Shown piece by piece: positions 35,579 through 44,315 of a DNA stretch of 64,000 nt. The stretch is from NCBI GenBank assembly GCA_900539655.1, contig UQCR01000006.1, positions 1 to 64,000 on the forward strand. Direction: 5' to 3'. Under the pieces are notes generated by a model that worked only from the letters and a program-made list of their open reading frames with translations, was not told the origin of the DNA and did no database searches. Made by a program: the position numbers and the translations under genes. Origin of the DNA: an uncultured Robinsoniella sp. (GTDB lineage Bacteria; Bacillota; Clostridia; Lachnospirales; Lachnospiraceae). Every line of letters starts with the position of its first letter. Within the stretch, counting starts at the first letter, position 1.

Positions 35579-36748
35579 ATGACATTACCTATTTTTAATT
35601 CCACGGAGAGTTTATTGGCGGTGGTATTTATCATGATTGCATTCAGTATGTGGCTGCAAAAATACTCAGCCCTGAAAAGTATTGGTCCGGTATTGACCGT
35701 TATTGTGATCGGGATTATTTTATCCAATTTGAAAATTGTACCGGGCAGCCATGAACTATATGGTACTCTGGGTACTTACTGCATTCCAATATCGGTGTCC
35801 TTATATCTGCTGAATGTGGATTTCCAGGGTTTGAAAAAGCTTTCCAGACAGCCATGGATAGCGATTATATGCGCTGTTTTCAGCGTTAGCCTTATCAGCG
35901 TAATATTTGGAGTGGTATTTGGCAATATGATTCCGGAAGGCTGGAAAGTAGCGGGCATGTTCGTTGGGACCTATACCGGCGGAAGCGCAAATCTGACCGC
36001 CATTGCCGTAGGGCTTAATACGGCACAGGAAACCATTGCCTCTGCAAATGCAGCTGATTATGTGATTGGAATTCCGGTACTGATCCTATTGTTTGCAATG
36101 CCGGCGATTTTGCGGAAAATGAAATGGATTGAAAGAGTATGGCCTTACCATTACACGGAAGAAGAGCGTCAGGTCAGTGACGGTTCCGGCAGTCTGATGG
36201 GCTCCGATACCTGGAGTATCCGGGATATTGCCTATCTGCTGGCACTTGCCATTACCATTTCCACAGTGGCAGGAGCCATATCAGCCAGAATTTTCCCGGA
36301 ATCCTTTATGAGTGCAGGTAAAATTCTTTTGAATACCACGATTTCTTTGATTATGGCGCAGCTCCCTATGGTCAAAAAGTTAAAAGGAAACATGAGCCTC
36401 GGACTGTTATTCGGAATGATGTATCTCTCAACCATTGGATTTATGGTGGATATTCGTGCATTTTTTGGATCTACACTGGCAATTACACTGTTCTGTGCCT
36501 GCGTGATCTTTGGTGCAATGGCACTTCATCTTTTGATTCTGCGTTTGTGTAAAGTGAAGTATGAATATGCGGTTTTGTCTATTACCGGAGCCATTGCAGA
36601 CGGTCCTACGGCTGCGCTGGTAGCTTCCGGCGGAGGATGGAACTCCCTTGTTGGAATTGGATTGATTATGGGTGTGATTGGAGGCGTATGCGGCAACTAT
36701 GTTGGAATAGGTGTTGCGTATCTGATTAAAATGCTGATCGGAGCTTAA
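35579..36748 (+). CDS. DUF819 family integral membrane protein (putative transporter)
   Basis: This 389-residue protein has about ten hydrophobic segments. Characteristic DUF819 (YjcL-like) features are GTYTGGSANLTAIAVGL near residue 127 and GAIADGPTAALVASGGGW near residue 339. The family is predicted to be transporters but the substrate is not established. GGAGG lies 10 bases before the start. It sits between a dipeptide epimerase and a peptidase-like hydrolase with close spacing, which makes a dipeptide or amino-acid carrier plausible. Confidence 0.85.
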   Translation: MTLPIFNSTESLLAVVFIMIAFSMWLQKYSALKSIGPVLTVIVIGIILSNLKIVPGSHELYGTLGTYCIPISVSLYLLNVDFQGLKKLSRQPWIAIICAVFSVSLISVIFGVVFGNMIPEGWKVAGMFVGTYTGGSANLTAIAVGLNTAQETIASANAADYVIGIPVLILLFAMPAILRKMKWIERVWPYHYTEEERQVSDGSGSLMGSDTWSIRDIAYLLALAITISTVAGAISARIFPESFMSAGKILLNTTISLIMAQLPMVKKLKGNMSLGLLFGMMYLSTIGFMVDIRAFFGSTLAITLFCACVIFGAMALHLLILRLCKVKYEYAVLSITGAIADGPTAALVASGGGWNSLVGIGLIMGVIGGVCGNYVGIGVAYLIKMLIGA

Positions 36749-36762
36749 AGGGAGGCAGAAAT

Positions 36763-38829
36763 ATGGTTCAGTGGAAGCTGTATACCTCAGGAATACTGTA
36801 TGGGATCTTCTGGCTGGATGGGGAGGGTTCTTATTGCAGAACATTGGACTTTGCCAGCGGGAAGCTGGATGAAACAGCGGTGTTCCATGAGGCGGTAAAT
36901 GAAAAATTCAAACAGATGAGCAGGCTGGATATAATGCAGTTTCTTAAACGCAGGGAAATCTATGAAAAGATATTCGCCGGCTGCAATATGCCTGATGTGG
37001 AGACTCCTTTTTCAGAGCGCTATACAAAGAGAAAGGACGGAATCTGGGGGCAGAGAGGAATTAAATTCCCCCTGAATTTTCTGATGAGGGATTCCGTTCT
37101 GGCAGGTGTGATTTGTCCTAACCGGGAATGTGCCTGGGTTCTGGTTCAGGATGGGTATGAAAAAGAAACCATACTGAAAGAATGGCTGGATTATGACGGC
37201 GGATTTTATTCACCCTGCCCGGTCCGATATGCCGGGATGTATGATGTGAAGACCAGGGACGGGATTACACTGTCAACGGATGTGTATCTTCCGGGAAATG
37301 AAGAGGGTCCATTTCCAACTATGCTGGTGCGCACTCCATATGAAAAAGAATCCGGAGCAGAAAACTATTTCCGTTATGTACAGCGTGGATATGCGGTTGT
37401 AATTCAGGACGTCCGGGGAAGAAATTTAAGCGGCGGAGAATTCCTGCCCAATTATTATGAAGTGGAAGATGGTGATGACACGCTGAACTGGATAGCTGCC
37501 CAGCCATTCAGCAATCAGAAAGCAGGTATGGTAGGCGGGTCCTACCCGGGGTATGTGCAATGGGCGGCAGCAGCCAGCCAGAATCCATATCTGTGTGCCA
37601 TATTAAGCATTGTATGTGCGGGAAGTGCGTTTGTGGATGTACCGAGAAGAGGCGGATGCTTCACATCCGGAATGCTGGCGTGGTCTTTCGCCATGTCTAA
37701 GAAAAAGATGGATCCTGACCTGATGGCAAGGGATGATTGGGAAGAGGTACTGAATATCCGTCCATTGTCCAGGGTAGCCCCCAAGGCACTGGGATATGAT
37801 ATTCCGTTCTTACAGAAATGGCTGAAGCATATGGATAATGATCAACTGTGGAAACGTTCTGACTGGCAGGCAAGGAATCCGAAACAGCGTATCGTTCCTG
37901 CACTGATCATGTCGGGATGGTTTGATGATAACGGAATGGGAACTACTCAGGCATTGGAACTGACAAAGGATTATCCAAAGGGGATGCGAAAGGTGATTCT
38001 TGGACCCTGGATGCACAGCGGGAATGCTAATTATGATATACATGGTATTCATATGGGGATGGAAGCTATTCGGTTTGACATCGACCTAATGTTCTTCAAG
38101 TGGATTGACCATTTCCTTAAAGGCAGGAAAAATGGGATTGACACGGAATCACCGGTTGAGTATTATACGCTGGGAGAGAATAAGTGGAAGCAGGCACACA
38201 GGTGGCCTGTGGAGTGCGGAAAAAAGAAAGTGATGTATCTGTCAGATGGTTTGCTTACGGATTGTCCGGCTGCAGATGGAAGTGATACTTTTCGTTATGA
38301 CCCGGAAGATCCTGCACCCCATCTGATAGACATGTCGGAAAATGAACTGGAAGTACCGGAAGATTACACGGAGGCAGAAAAGAGAAGTGATGTGCTGGTT
38401 TACAGTACGCCGGTGTTAAATAAGGCGGTCACCATCACCGGGGATCTGATGGTTAATCTCTATATTTCTTCAGATGCCCCGGACACAGATTTTGTAGTAC
38501 GGATTACGGATGTACAGGAAAATGGACATTCTATTAAACTGGCGGACGGTATGCTGTGTGCCAGATACCGGGAAGGATTTGAACAACCGGTGTATATGGA
38601 GCAGGGCAGGGTCTATCCCATTCAGATCAGAACTACCAAGATTTCCAACACTTTTCTGCCCGGACACCGGATTCGCCTGACGATTACATCCAGCGCAAAG
38701 AATTTTATATTTCCAAACAGTAATACCACGGGTGGTTTTGACAGTGAGGAAATAAGAGTGGCTCAGAATACGGTTCATTATGGAAAGCAGTATCCTTCCG
38801 CTGTGGAGATGTGGGTGGAAGAATCATAA
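36763..38829 (+). CDS. CocE/NonD family hydrolase (S15 X-Pro dipeptidyl-peptidase-like)
   Basis: This 688-residue protein has about 150 poorly conserved N-terminal residues, then an alpha/beta hydrolase of the S15 type. It shows YLPGNEEGPFPTMLVRTPY, the oxyanion/cap segment VIQDVRGRNLSGGEF, the nucleophile elbow GGSYPGY (Ser260), GWFDDNGMG and GPWMHSGN with the likely His. A C-terminal jelly roll (LMVNLYISSDAPDTDFVVRI) completes the CocE/X-Pro peptidase architecture. GGGAGG precedes the start. It likely cleaves an N-acyl or X-Pro peptide bond or an ester; linkage to epimerase and DUF819 favours peptides. No signal peptide is seen. Confidence 0.85.
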   Translation: MVQWKLYTSGILYGIFWLDGEGSYCRTLDFASGKLDETAVFHEAVNEKFKQMSRLDIMQFLKRREIYEKIFAGCNMPDVETPFSERYTKRKDGIWGQRGIKFPLNFLMRDSVLAGVICPNRECAWVLVQDGYEKETILKEWLDYDGGFYSPCPVRYAGMYDVKTRDGITLSTDVYLPGNEEGPFPTMLVRTPYEKESGAENYFRYVQRGYAVVIQDVRGRNLSGGEFLPNYYEVEDGDDTLNWIAAQPFSNQKAGMVGGSYPGYVQWAAAASQNPYLCAILSIVCAGSAFVDVPRRGGCFTSGMLAWSFAMSKKKMDPDLMARDDWEEVLNIRPLSRVAPKALGYDIPFLQKWLKHMDNDQLWKRSDWQARNPKQRIVPALIMSGWFDDNGMGTTQALELTKDYPKGMRKVILGPWMHSGNANYDIHGIHMGMEAIRFDIDLMFFKWIDHFLKGRKNGIDTESPVEYYTLGENKWKQAHRWPVECGKKKVMYLSDGLLTDCPAADGSDTFRYDPEDPAPHLIDMSENELEVPEDYTEAEKRSDVLVYSTPVLNKAVTITGDLMVNLYISSDAPDTDFVVRITDVQENGHSIKLADGMLCARYREGFEQPVYMEQGRVYPIQIRTTKISNTFLPGHRIRLTITSSAKNFIFPNSNTTGGFDSEEIRVAQNTVHYGKQYPSAVEMWVEES

Positions 38830-38914
38830 TGGGAACTTTTAAATTCTCCTTCAGGCAAAAGTATTTCTGGAAAATGTAACGGCTTAAATTCTATTGTAAG
38901 CAGGAAAGTTAAGC

Positions 38915-38953
38915 ATGAAACCGCTGAGATAATAGCAGCGGTTTCATTTTTTT
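38915..38953 (+). terminator. Strong intrinsic terminator after the CocE gene
   Basis: ATGAAACCGCTG (38915-38926) pairs perfectly with CAGCGGTTTCAT (38936-38947), followed by T6. Confidence 0.9.
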
Positions 38954-38958
38954 GCATA

Positions 38959-39011
38959 TTGTTAACTAAAATAATAAATAAGTTGACAATACGGTTAGGC
39001 TATTATATATT
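38959..39011 (+). promoter_or_regulatory. BirA-like biotin operator and promoter of the bio operon
   Basis: TTGTTAACT (38959-38967) and AGTTGACAA (38981-38989) form an inverted repeat with a 13-bp centre. This resembles the BirA site (TTGTAAACC, then about 15 bp, then GGTTTACAA). The right arm contains the -35 TTGACA (38984-38989), with TATATT at 39006-39011 as a likely -10, so binding would block transcription. Confidence 0.75.
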
Positions 39012-39067
39012 AACTTGTGTAGAGTTTTCAGGTAAGGACACATATTTAAATGACTGGAGGTGAAAAA

Positions 39068-39622
39068 TTGAAGAATCGTATTAAAACAAGTGATATGGTA
39101 ATGTGTGCGCTATTTACGGCACTGATTGCGGCAGGTGCATTTATAAAGATTCCGGTTCCTGTTGTGCCGTTTACGCTGCAATTTTTATTTACCATGCTGG
39201 CAGGACTTTTACTGGGAGGGAAATTAGGAGCACTCAGTGTGGTGGTATATATGGCTCTGGGGCTTGCAGGCCTGCCGATATTTTCAGAAGGCGGCGGTAT
39301 AGGATATCTTATAAAACCAAGCTTCGGATATATTATCGGTTTTGCGGCAGCCAGCTATGTGACGGGATATATGGCGGAAAAATCAGGTGGTTTACATATG
39401 GGCAGGATACTTGCTGCTAATTTTACGGGACTTGCAATCGTATATGGCGTGGGGATGGTATATTACTATCTGATCTGTAATTTTGTCATTGATACCCCCA
39501 TCGGGCTATGGCCGTTGATCTTATATTGTTTTATTTTGGCAGTGCCGGGAGATATTTGCCTTTGCTTTCTGGCGGCATTTATTGCAAAAAGATTAAAGCC
39601 TGTTATCAACCATCTTTCATAA
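39068..39622 (+). CDS. bioY: Biotin ECF transporter S component BioY
   Basis: This 184-residue membrane protein has about six segments and BioY motifs. These include VPFTLQFLFTMLAGLLLGGKLGALS (in parts, residues 36-60), LAGLPIFSEGGGIGYLIKPSFGYI and late PGDICLCFLAAFIAKRL. The start TTG at 39068 is preferred because GGAGGTG (39057-39063) lies just before it, whereas the in-frame ATG at 39050 has no ribosome site. It takes up biotin with the shared ECF module, encoded elsewhere. It is first in the biotin operon behind a BirA-like operator. Confidence 0.93.
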   Translation: MKNRIKTSDMVMCALFTALIAAGAFIKIPVPVVPFTLQFLFTMLAGLLLGGKLGALSVVVYMALGLAGLPIFSEGGGIGYLIKPSFGYIIGFAAASYVTGYMAEKSGGLHMGRILAANFTGLAIVYGVGMVYYYLICNFVIDTPIGLWPLILYCFILAVPGDICLCFLAAFIAKRLKPVINHLS

Positions 39623-39638
39623 AAGAGGAGGAGCAAAA

Positions 39639-40610
39639 TTGTATTGTATAGAAGATTTAAAGAAGAAAATTTGGAATTTAGAAGCAATAGATAAGGCTGA
39701 GGCAATGTTCCTGGCACAGGCGCCGCTTAAGGAACTTTGCAGTGCGGCAGATGAGATCCGGAAGAAATTCTGTGAAAATGCATTCGACATTTGTACTATT
39801 ATAAACGGAAAAAGCGGCAGGTGTTCGGAAGACTGCAAATACTGTGCCCAGTCAGCTTATTATCCTGTGAAAACAGAATCTTATCCCCTGATGTCATCCG
39901 GGGAGCTGGTAAGTCAGGCGGTGTATAATGAAGAACGCGGGGTACTTCGCTATTCCATTGTAACATCCGGTAAAAGATTAAGTGATGAGGAAATAGATCA
40001 GGTCTGTGAAAGTATAAGGCAGGTTAAAAAGGCTTCAGATATTGCCGTATGCGTATCCTTTGGTTTATTAACGGAAGCTCAGTACCGTAAAATCCGGGAG
40101 GCGGGAGCCACCAGGGTACATAATAATCTGGAATCCTCCAGGCGCTATTTTAAAGAAATTTGTACAACCCATACATATGATGAAAAAATAGAAGCATTAC
40201 TGGCTGCAAAAAGAGCCGGCTTAAGTATCTGCAGCGGTGGAATTATGGGTCTGGGAGAGACGATGGAAGACCGTATTGACATGGTTTTGACGCTTCGTGA
40301 GCTGGGCGTAAAATCAATACCGGTAAATCTCCTGAATCCTATTCCGGGGACACCCTTTGAGGGAAATAAAATATTATCAAACGATGAAATGTGCAGAATA
40401 GTTGCAGTTTTCCGCTTCCTGGTTCCGGACGCATCCATACGGCTGGCGGGTGGAAGAGGGCTTCTGCCGGACAAAGGTGAGCGGTGCTTTTCCTCCGGTG
40501 CAAATGCGGCGATATCAGGGGACATGCTTACTACTTCCGGGATCAGTATCAGGCAGGACATGGAACTGTTGGAAAAATTAGGGTATAAGGCGGTGTTGTA
40601 TCATGGGTAA
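39639..40610 (+). CDS. bioB: Biotin synthase BioB, with an atypical auxiliary-cluster ligand set
   Basis: This 323-residue radical-SAM enzyme converts dethiobiotin to biotin. The radical cluster motif is CSEDCKYC near 62-69; RVHNNLESS, ICSGGIMGLGET and IRLAGGR are conserved. At the position where E. coli BioB has the [2Fe-2S] ligand Cys97 (RFCMGAA) this protein reads RYSIVTS, so that cysteine is Ser. The other auxiliary cysteines (AVCVSFG, SICSGG) and the Arg are kept. The start is TTG at 39639 after GAGGAGG. It overlaps bioD by 8 bp. Confidence 0.92.
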   Translation: MYCIEDLKKKIWNLEAIDKAEAMFLAQAPLKELCSAADEIRKKFCENAFDICTIINGKSGRCSEDCKYCAQSAYYPVKTESYPLMSSGELVSQAVYNEERGVLRYSIVTSGKRLSDEEIDQVCESIRQVKKASDIAVCVSFGLLTEAQYRKIREAGATRVHNNLESSRRYFKEICTTHTYDEKIEALLAAKRAGLSICSGGIMGLGETMEDRIDMVLTLRELGVKSIPVNLLNPIPGTPFEGNKILSNDEMCRIVAVFRFLVPDASIRLAGGRGLLPDKGERCFSSGANAAISGDMLTTSGISIRQDMELLEKLGYKAVLYHG

Positions 40611-41283
40611 AAGTATATTTATAGTGGGAACAGGCACTGAAGTGGGGAAGACTTATATTACGGCCCTCATTGTAAAAAAGCTTCGTGAAGCAGGAAAAAA
40701 AGCGGCTTATTTTAAGGCGGCGGCAAGTGGAAATGTAAGGACAGAAAAGGGGTTAATACCAGGAGATGCAGATTTTGTAAAGAAGATTTCGGGTATCGAT
40801 ATGAAGCTGTCAGAAATGATTCCGTATGTATATGAAAATGCACTATCACCCCATCTTGCTTCCAGATTGGAAGGGAATCCGGTAGACCTGGAAGTTGTAA
40901 AAGAAAAGTATAAAGAACTCTGCAAACATTATGATTATATCACCATGGAAGGAAGCGGAGGAATCCTTTGTCCGGTGTGTTTTGATGAAAAGGAAATCTG
41001 GCTGGAGGATATTATAAAAACGCTGAATCTAAGTTCCATTCTCATTGCGGATGCCGGACTTGGAACAATTAATGCGGCTGTACTGACAATCGAATATATG
41101 AAACAGAAAGGAATGCCGGTAAAAGGAATTATATTAAACCATTTCCATCACCAGGATCCCATGGAAGAGGACAATAAAAAAATGATTGAACACAGAAGCG
41201 GCATACCGGTACTAGGCTGTGTGGCGGATGGGGCAGTTGATTTGGATATCGCAGTTGAGAGGCTGGTACAATTGTATGAGTAA
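40603..41283 (+). CDS. bioD: Dethiobiotin synthetase
   Basis: This 226-residue ATP-dependent carboxylase closes the ureido ring of diaminopelargonate to form dethiobiotin. The P-loop is GTGTEVGKTYITA (residues 8-20) with the lysine in KAAASGN near 38. EGSGGILCPV near 113 corresponds to the EGAGGxxxP motif, with Ser in place of Ala. It overlaps bioB by 8 bp and is followed by bioA after 13 bp. The enzyme is of normal length and complete. Confidence 0.92.
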   Translation: MGKSIFIVGTGTEVGKTYITALIVKKLREAGKKAAYFKAAASGNVRTEKGLIPGDADFVKKISGIDMKLSEMIPYVYENALSPHLASRLEGNPVDLEVVKEKYKELCKHYDYITMEGSGGILCPVCFDEKEIWLEDIIKTLNLSSILIADAGLGTINAAVLTIEYMKQKGMPVKGIILNHFHHQDPMEEDNKKMIEHRSGIPVLGCVADGAVDLDIAVERLVQLYE

Positions 41284-41296
41284 CGGAGGAAGTAGC

Positions 41297-42640
41297 ATGA
41301 ATTTAACAGAGAAAGACCTGAAGTATATCTGGCATCCGTGTTCCCAGATGAAAGACTATGAAGAGCTAAAACCCATTGTAATTGACCATGGGAAAGGCGT
41401 CTATTTATATGACAAGGATGGAAATTCTTATCTTGATATTGTAAGTTCCTGGTGGTGTAATCTGCTCGGACATTGTAATCCCAGGATAAATGAGGGGATT
41501 AAGCATCAGCTTGACCAGCTTGAACACGTGATATTTGCAAATTTCACCCATGAACCTGCAATACAATTATGTGAAGAACTTGTTGCGATTTTGCCGGAAG
41601 GACTTTGTAAATTTAATTTTTCAGACAATGGATCCGCAGCGGTGGAATGTGCTTTGAAAATGGCATTCCAGTACCAGTATCAGACCGGACATCCCAAAAA
41701 GACAAGATTCATGTGCCTGAGTGAAGGATACCATGGAGAAACGATAGGTGCTTTGTCTGTGGGAAGTATGGATCTCTATGCTAAGATTTACCAGCCCATG
41801 CTGTTGGATACAATTCGGATCGAAGCGCCGGATTGTTACCGGTGTCCTTATGGTAAATGCAGGGATTGCTGTGATGGAGAATGTATCTGCCGTGCCGAAA
41901 AAGCATTTGAAGAGTTTGCAGATGAGACATGTGCAATGATTGTCGAACCATTGCTCCAGGGAAGTGCAGGTATGCGTATCTACCCTCCGGTTTATTTGAA
42001 GAAACTTCGCACTCTTTGCAACAAATATCGGGTACTGTTAATCGCAGATGAAATTGCAACTGGATTTGGGCGTACAGGCAGGATGTTTGCCTTTGACCAT
42101 GCAGGAGTCAGCCCGGATATCATGTGCATATCCAAAGGGCTAACCGGGGGCTATATGCCTATGGCAATTACCGTAACAACAGATCAGATCTATGATGCAT
42201 TTTATGCCGATTACAGTGAAGGAAAAGCTTTTATGCACAGCCATACATACAGCGGTAATCCACTGGGATGTTCGGCAGCGCTGGCGGTACAGAAAATACT
42301 GCGGGAAGATCAAATACTGGAACATGCTTCTAAAAGGGCAGTTTATTTAAATGAGAAAATGGAAGAAGCATTTTTAGATCATCCCAATATCGGGGAAATC
42401 AGGCATCTGGGATTAATCAACGCCATGGAGCTGACGCCGGATAAGATGACGAAAGCAGATTATCCGTCCGGGCTGCGCATGGGTTATCAGATTTATAAAA
42501 AAGCATTAAAGAAAGGCTTAATTTTACGTCCGCTTGGAAATGTAATTTATTTTAACCCTCCGCTGACCATTCAGGAAGAAGAGATTGATAAAGCGGTGGA
42601 TATGTGCAGGGAGGCTGTACGTGAAGTATTGAACTGCTGA
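41297..42640 (+). CDS. bioA: Adenosylmethionine--8-amino-7-oxononanoate aminotransferase
   Basis: This 447-residue PLP class-III aminotransferase makes DAPA from KAPA. It begins WHPCSQMKDYE near residue 12, the BioA N-terminal signature. It continues with SSWWCNLLGH, FSDNGSAAVE, GYHGETIG, IADEIATGFGRTG, and the PLP lysine in CISKGLTGG near 279. A Cys-rich insertion (CYRCPYGKCRDCCDGEC, near 180-196) is present, as in other clostridial BioA. The start ATG at 41297 follows GGAGGA. It ends the biotin operon. Confidence 0.93.
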   Translation: MNLTEKDLKYIWHPCSQMKDYEELKPIVIDHGKGVYLYDKDGNSYLDIVSSWWCNLLGHCNPRINEGIKHQLDQLEHVIFANFTHEPAIQLCEELVAILPEGLCKFNFSDNGSAAVECALKMAFQYQYQTGHPKKTRFMCLSEGYHGETIGALSVGSMDLYAKIYQPMLLDTIRIEAPDCYRCPYGKCRDCCDGECICRAEKAFEEFADETCAMIVEPLLQGSAGMRIYPPVYLKKLRTLCNKYRVLLIADEIATGFGRTGRMFAFDHAGVSPDIMCISKGLTGGYMPMAITVTTDQIYDAFYADYSEGKAFMHSHTYSGNPLGCSAALAVQKILREDQILEHASKRAVYLNEKMEEAFLDHPNIGEIRHLGLINAMELTPDKMTKADYPSGLRMGYQIYKKALKKGLILRPLGNVIYFNPPLTIQEEEIDKAVDMCREAVREVLNC

Positions 42641-42696
42641 GAGGGGACGATTAGTGTAACACTAGCAGTGTAAGGATAAATAGGGGCACAATCAAT

Positions 42697-43281
42697 TTAT
42701 TTTTTTCGAAACCCATTTACCATATATTCGATTGTGACTCTTATTTTATCATTAATTTCACCTATATTCTGTCTCGGGTAATTTAAAGCCAGCTCATTCA
42801 GTGCACCTGAAATGGAATACGTCATTAACTTCGTATCAACATTATCCGCCAGGCAGCCCAGCTGTTCTAACTGGACTATATGTTCCAGCAATACATCCAT
42901 TGAATTTTCCCGGTCTGCTTTTCTCCAGGCATCCCAGCCGATCACAACAGGGGCATCTATAAGCAGGATACGCCGGCAGTTTTTGGAATTGGCGCCTTTT
43001 ACAAAGCCCAGACAACCCAATATAAGCTGTTCCCACGGGTCATCACTTTTTGATGCCTCTTTTTCGATATGTTTACCAATATCCTTTTGTACAATTTCCA
43101 GCACTGCCAGGAAAAGCCCTTGTTTATTCTTAAAATAGTGATACACCGCTCCCCTTGTTACGTCGGCTTCTTCCGCAATTTTTTCAAGGGATACCTCATA
43201 GTATCCATGTTGTGTAAAATGCTTTCTGGCAATTTTTAATAAGGCAGATGTTGTCTTTTGTCTGGCTTCTTCTCTTTTCAT
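42697..43281 (-). CDS. TetR/AcrR family regulator of the AlkC-like operon
   Basis: This 194-residue protein has the TetR HTH at about residues 10-56 (LLKIARKHFTQHGYYEVSLEKIAEEADVTRGAVYHYFKNK, in sections) and a helical ligand domain. Its start overlaps the end of the AlkC-like gene by 4 bp, so they form one transcript. A 19-bp imperfect palindrome between the -35 and -10 of that transcript is its probable target, giving autoregulation. The ligand is unknown. Confidence 0.9.
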   Translation of the reverse strand: MKREEARQKTTSALLKIARKHFTQHGYYEVSLEKIAEEADVTRGAVYHYFKNKQGLFLAVLEIVQKDIGKHIEKEASKSDDPWEQLILGCLGFVKGANSKNCRRILLIDAPVVIGWDAWRKADRENSMDVLLEHIVQLEQLGCLADNVDTKLMTYSISGALNELALNYPRQNIGEINDKIRVTIEYMVNGFRKK

Positions 43282-44048
43282 TTCTCTATCTCCAAAACGG
43301 TATCGTTTTCCTTAAATTTTTTGTTTTGATTTCTCATTCCATGCTTAATAATCCATTCCTGTGCTTTGCCGGAGGGTGTTTTTCGCCATTGTGCAATGAT
43401 TTTTTCTGCCTTCTGCGGCGATTCTTTGTATAAGTCATTCAGATTATTACCAACACTTTTTTGTACAAATTTTTCCGGATCATCTTTTAAATTGGTGAGA
43501 ATTTCAGTATACCGCTCAAATTCATCCAACGCAGACAGCAATTTTGTGCCCCAGGGTAAACGTGTTCTTACCCCCTCACTGGCAAGCCTTCGTACATGGA
43601 CATTATCATCATGCGTCCACAGGATCAGTTCGTCCATCACTTCCTTTGGATGCTCTTTTAGCAATGGGCGGATAGCAAATTCACCAGTAAAGCGTTTTGT
43701 CAATTCTTTCAGGAAATCCAGAGATACCTTCCAGTTTTTATTTCCATTACGTTCAACGTATCTGCCAATAGGCCAAAGCCACCATCCAAAGTTAAACATT
43801 CCTTCTGACCTAGATAATTCAGGACCAAGCAGTTCATAAAATGCCTGAATATTTTTCACATAATGATCTTCCATGCTTTTTTCCATGGCATCTACAATAA
43901 AGTCAAATCTTGCGAATAACTCTTTATCGTCAAGATGTCCTGCTAAGTTACTGCAAAAATCCTGTGCGTTAAAGTGCGGCATTACAGAGGAGAGTTTCGA
44001 CGATAGTTCCAATATATATTCATCATTGTAATAATCTTTGTGCTTCAT
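43278..44048 (-). CDS. DNA alkylation repair protein, AlkC/AlkD-like HEAT repeat
   Basis: This 256-residue all-helical protein has HEAT-type repeats. It includes HDDNVHVRRLASEGVRTRLPWG near 150-171, a recognised AlkC-type block, then VQKSVGNNLNDL and the ending EWIIKHGMRN. AlkC/AlkD glycosylases excise alkylated bases (3-methyladenine, 7-methylguanine) without base flipping. It is the first gene of a two-gene operon with a TetR regulator. The N-terminal half is less conserved; an antidote to a DNA-alkylating natural product is a possible role. Confidence 0.8.
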   Translation of the reverse strand: MKHKDYYNDEYILELSSKLSSVMPHFNAQDFCSNLAGHLDDKELFARFDFIVDAMEKSMEDHYVKNIQAFYELLGPELSRSEGMFNFGWWLWPIGRYVERNGNKNWKVSLDFLKELTKRFTGEFAIRPLLKEHPKEVMDELILWTHDDNVHVRRLASEGVRTRLPWGTKLLSALDEFERYTEILTNLKDDPEKFVQKSVGNNLNDLYKESPQKAEKIIAQWRKTPSGKAQEWIIKHGMRNQNKKFKENDTVLEIEK

Positions 44049-44078
44049 ATGGATTACCTCATTTTCTTGGCTTGTCTT

Positions 44079-44108
44079 ATATTAGCATACGTACAGTCTG
44101 TATGTCAA
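44079..44108 (-). promoter_or_regulatory. Promoter and TetR-type palindrome of the AlkC-like operon
   Basis: On the minus strand TTGACA (44103-44108), an 18-bp spacer and TAATAT (44079-44084) form a promoter. The 19-bp CATACGTACAGTCTGTATG (44086-44104) is an imperfect palindrome filling the spacer, a typical TetR repressor position. Confidence 0.75.
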
Positions 44109-44198
44109 ACTCTATTTGTAGATTATGAAATGGTGATGATTGGCAGATAAATGACCGGTATTGCAATTTAGAAACAGGCAGTAAAAAAACACAAATAT

Positions 44199-44280
44199 TA
44201 CATTTCACACACGGCTAGTACATTTCAAATTAAATATAAATCTGGTAAGATATGTATACCGAACTAGTTGGTACACTAGT
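44199..44280 (+). promoter_or_regulatory. Tandem TACATTTCA motif and palindromes before the second binding-protein gene
   Basis: TACATTTCA occurs at 44199-44207 and again at 44219-44227, a 20-bp helical-phase direct repeat, as expected for an AraC-type activator. Downstream, ACTAGT occurs at 44263-44268 and 44275-44280 within a locally palindromic stretch. The response regulator at 49486 is the likely binder of the direct repeat. Confidence 0.5.
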
Positions 44281-44315
44281 AACAGAAAAGATAAAATGAA
44301 AAGGAGAAGCAGAGT

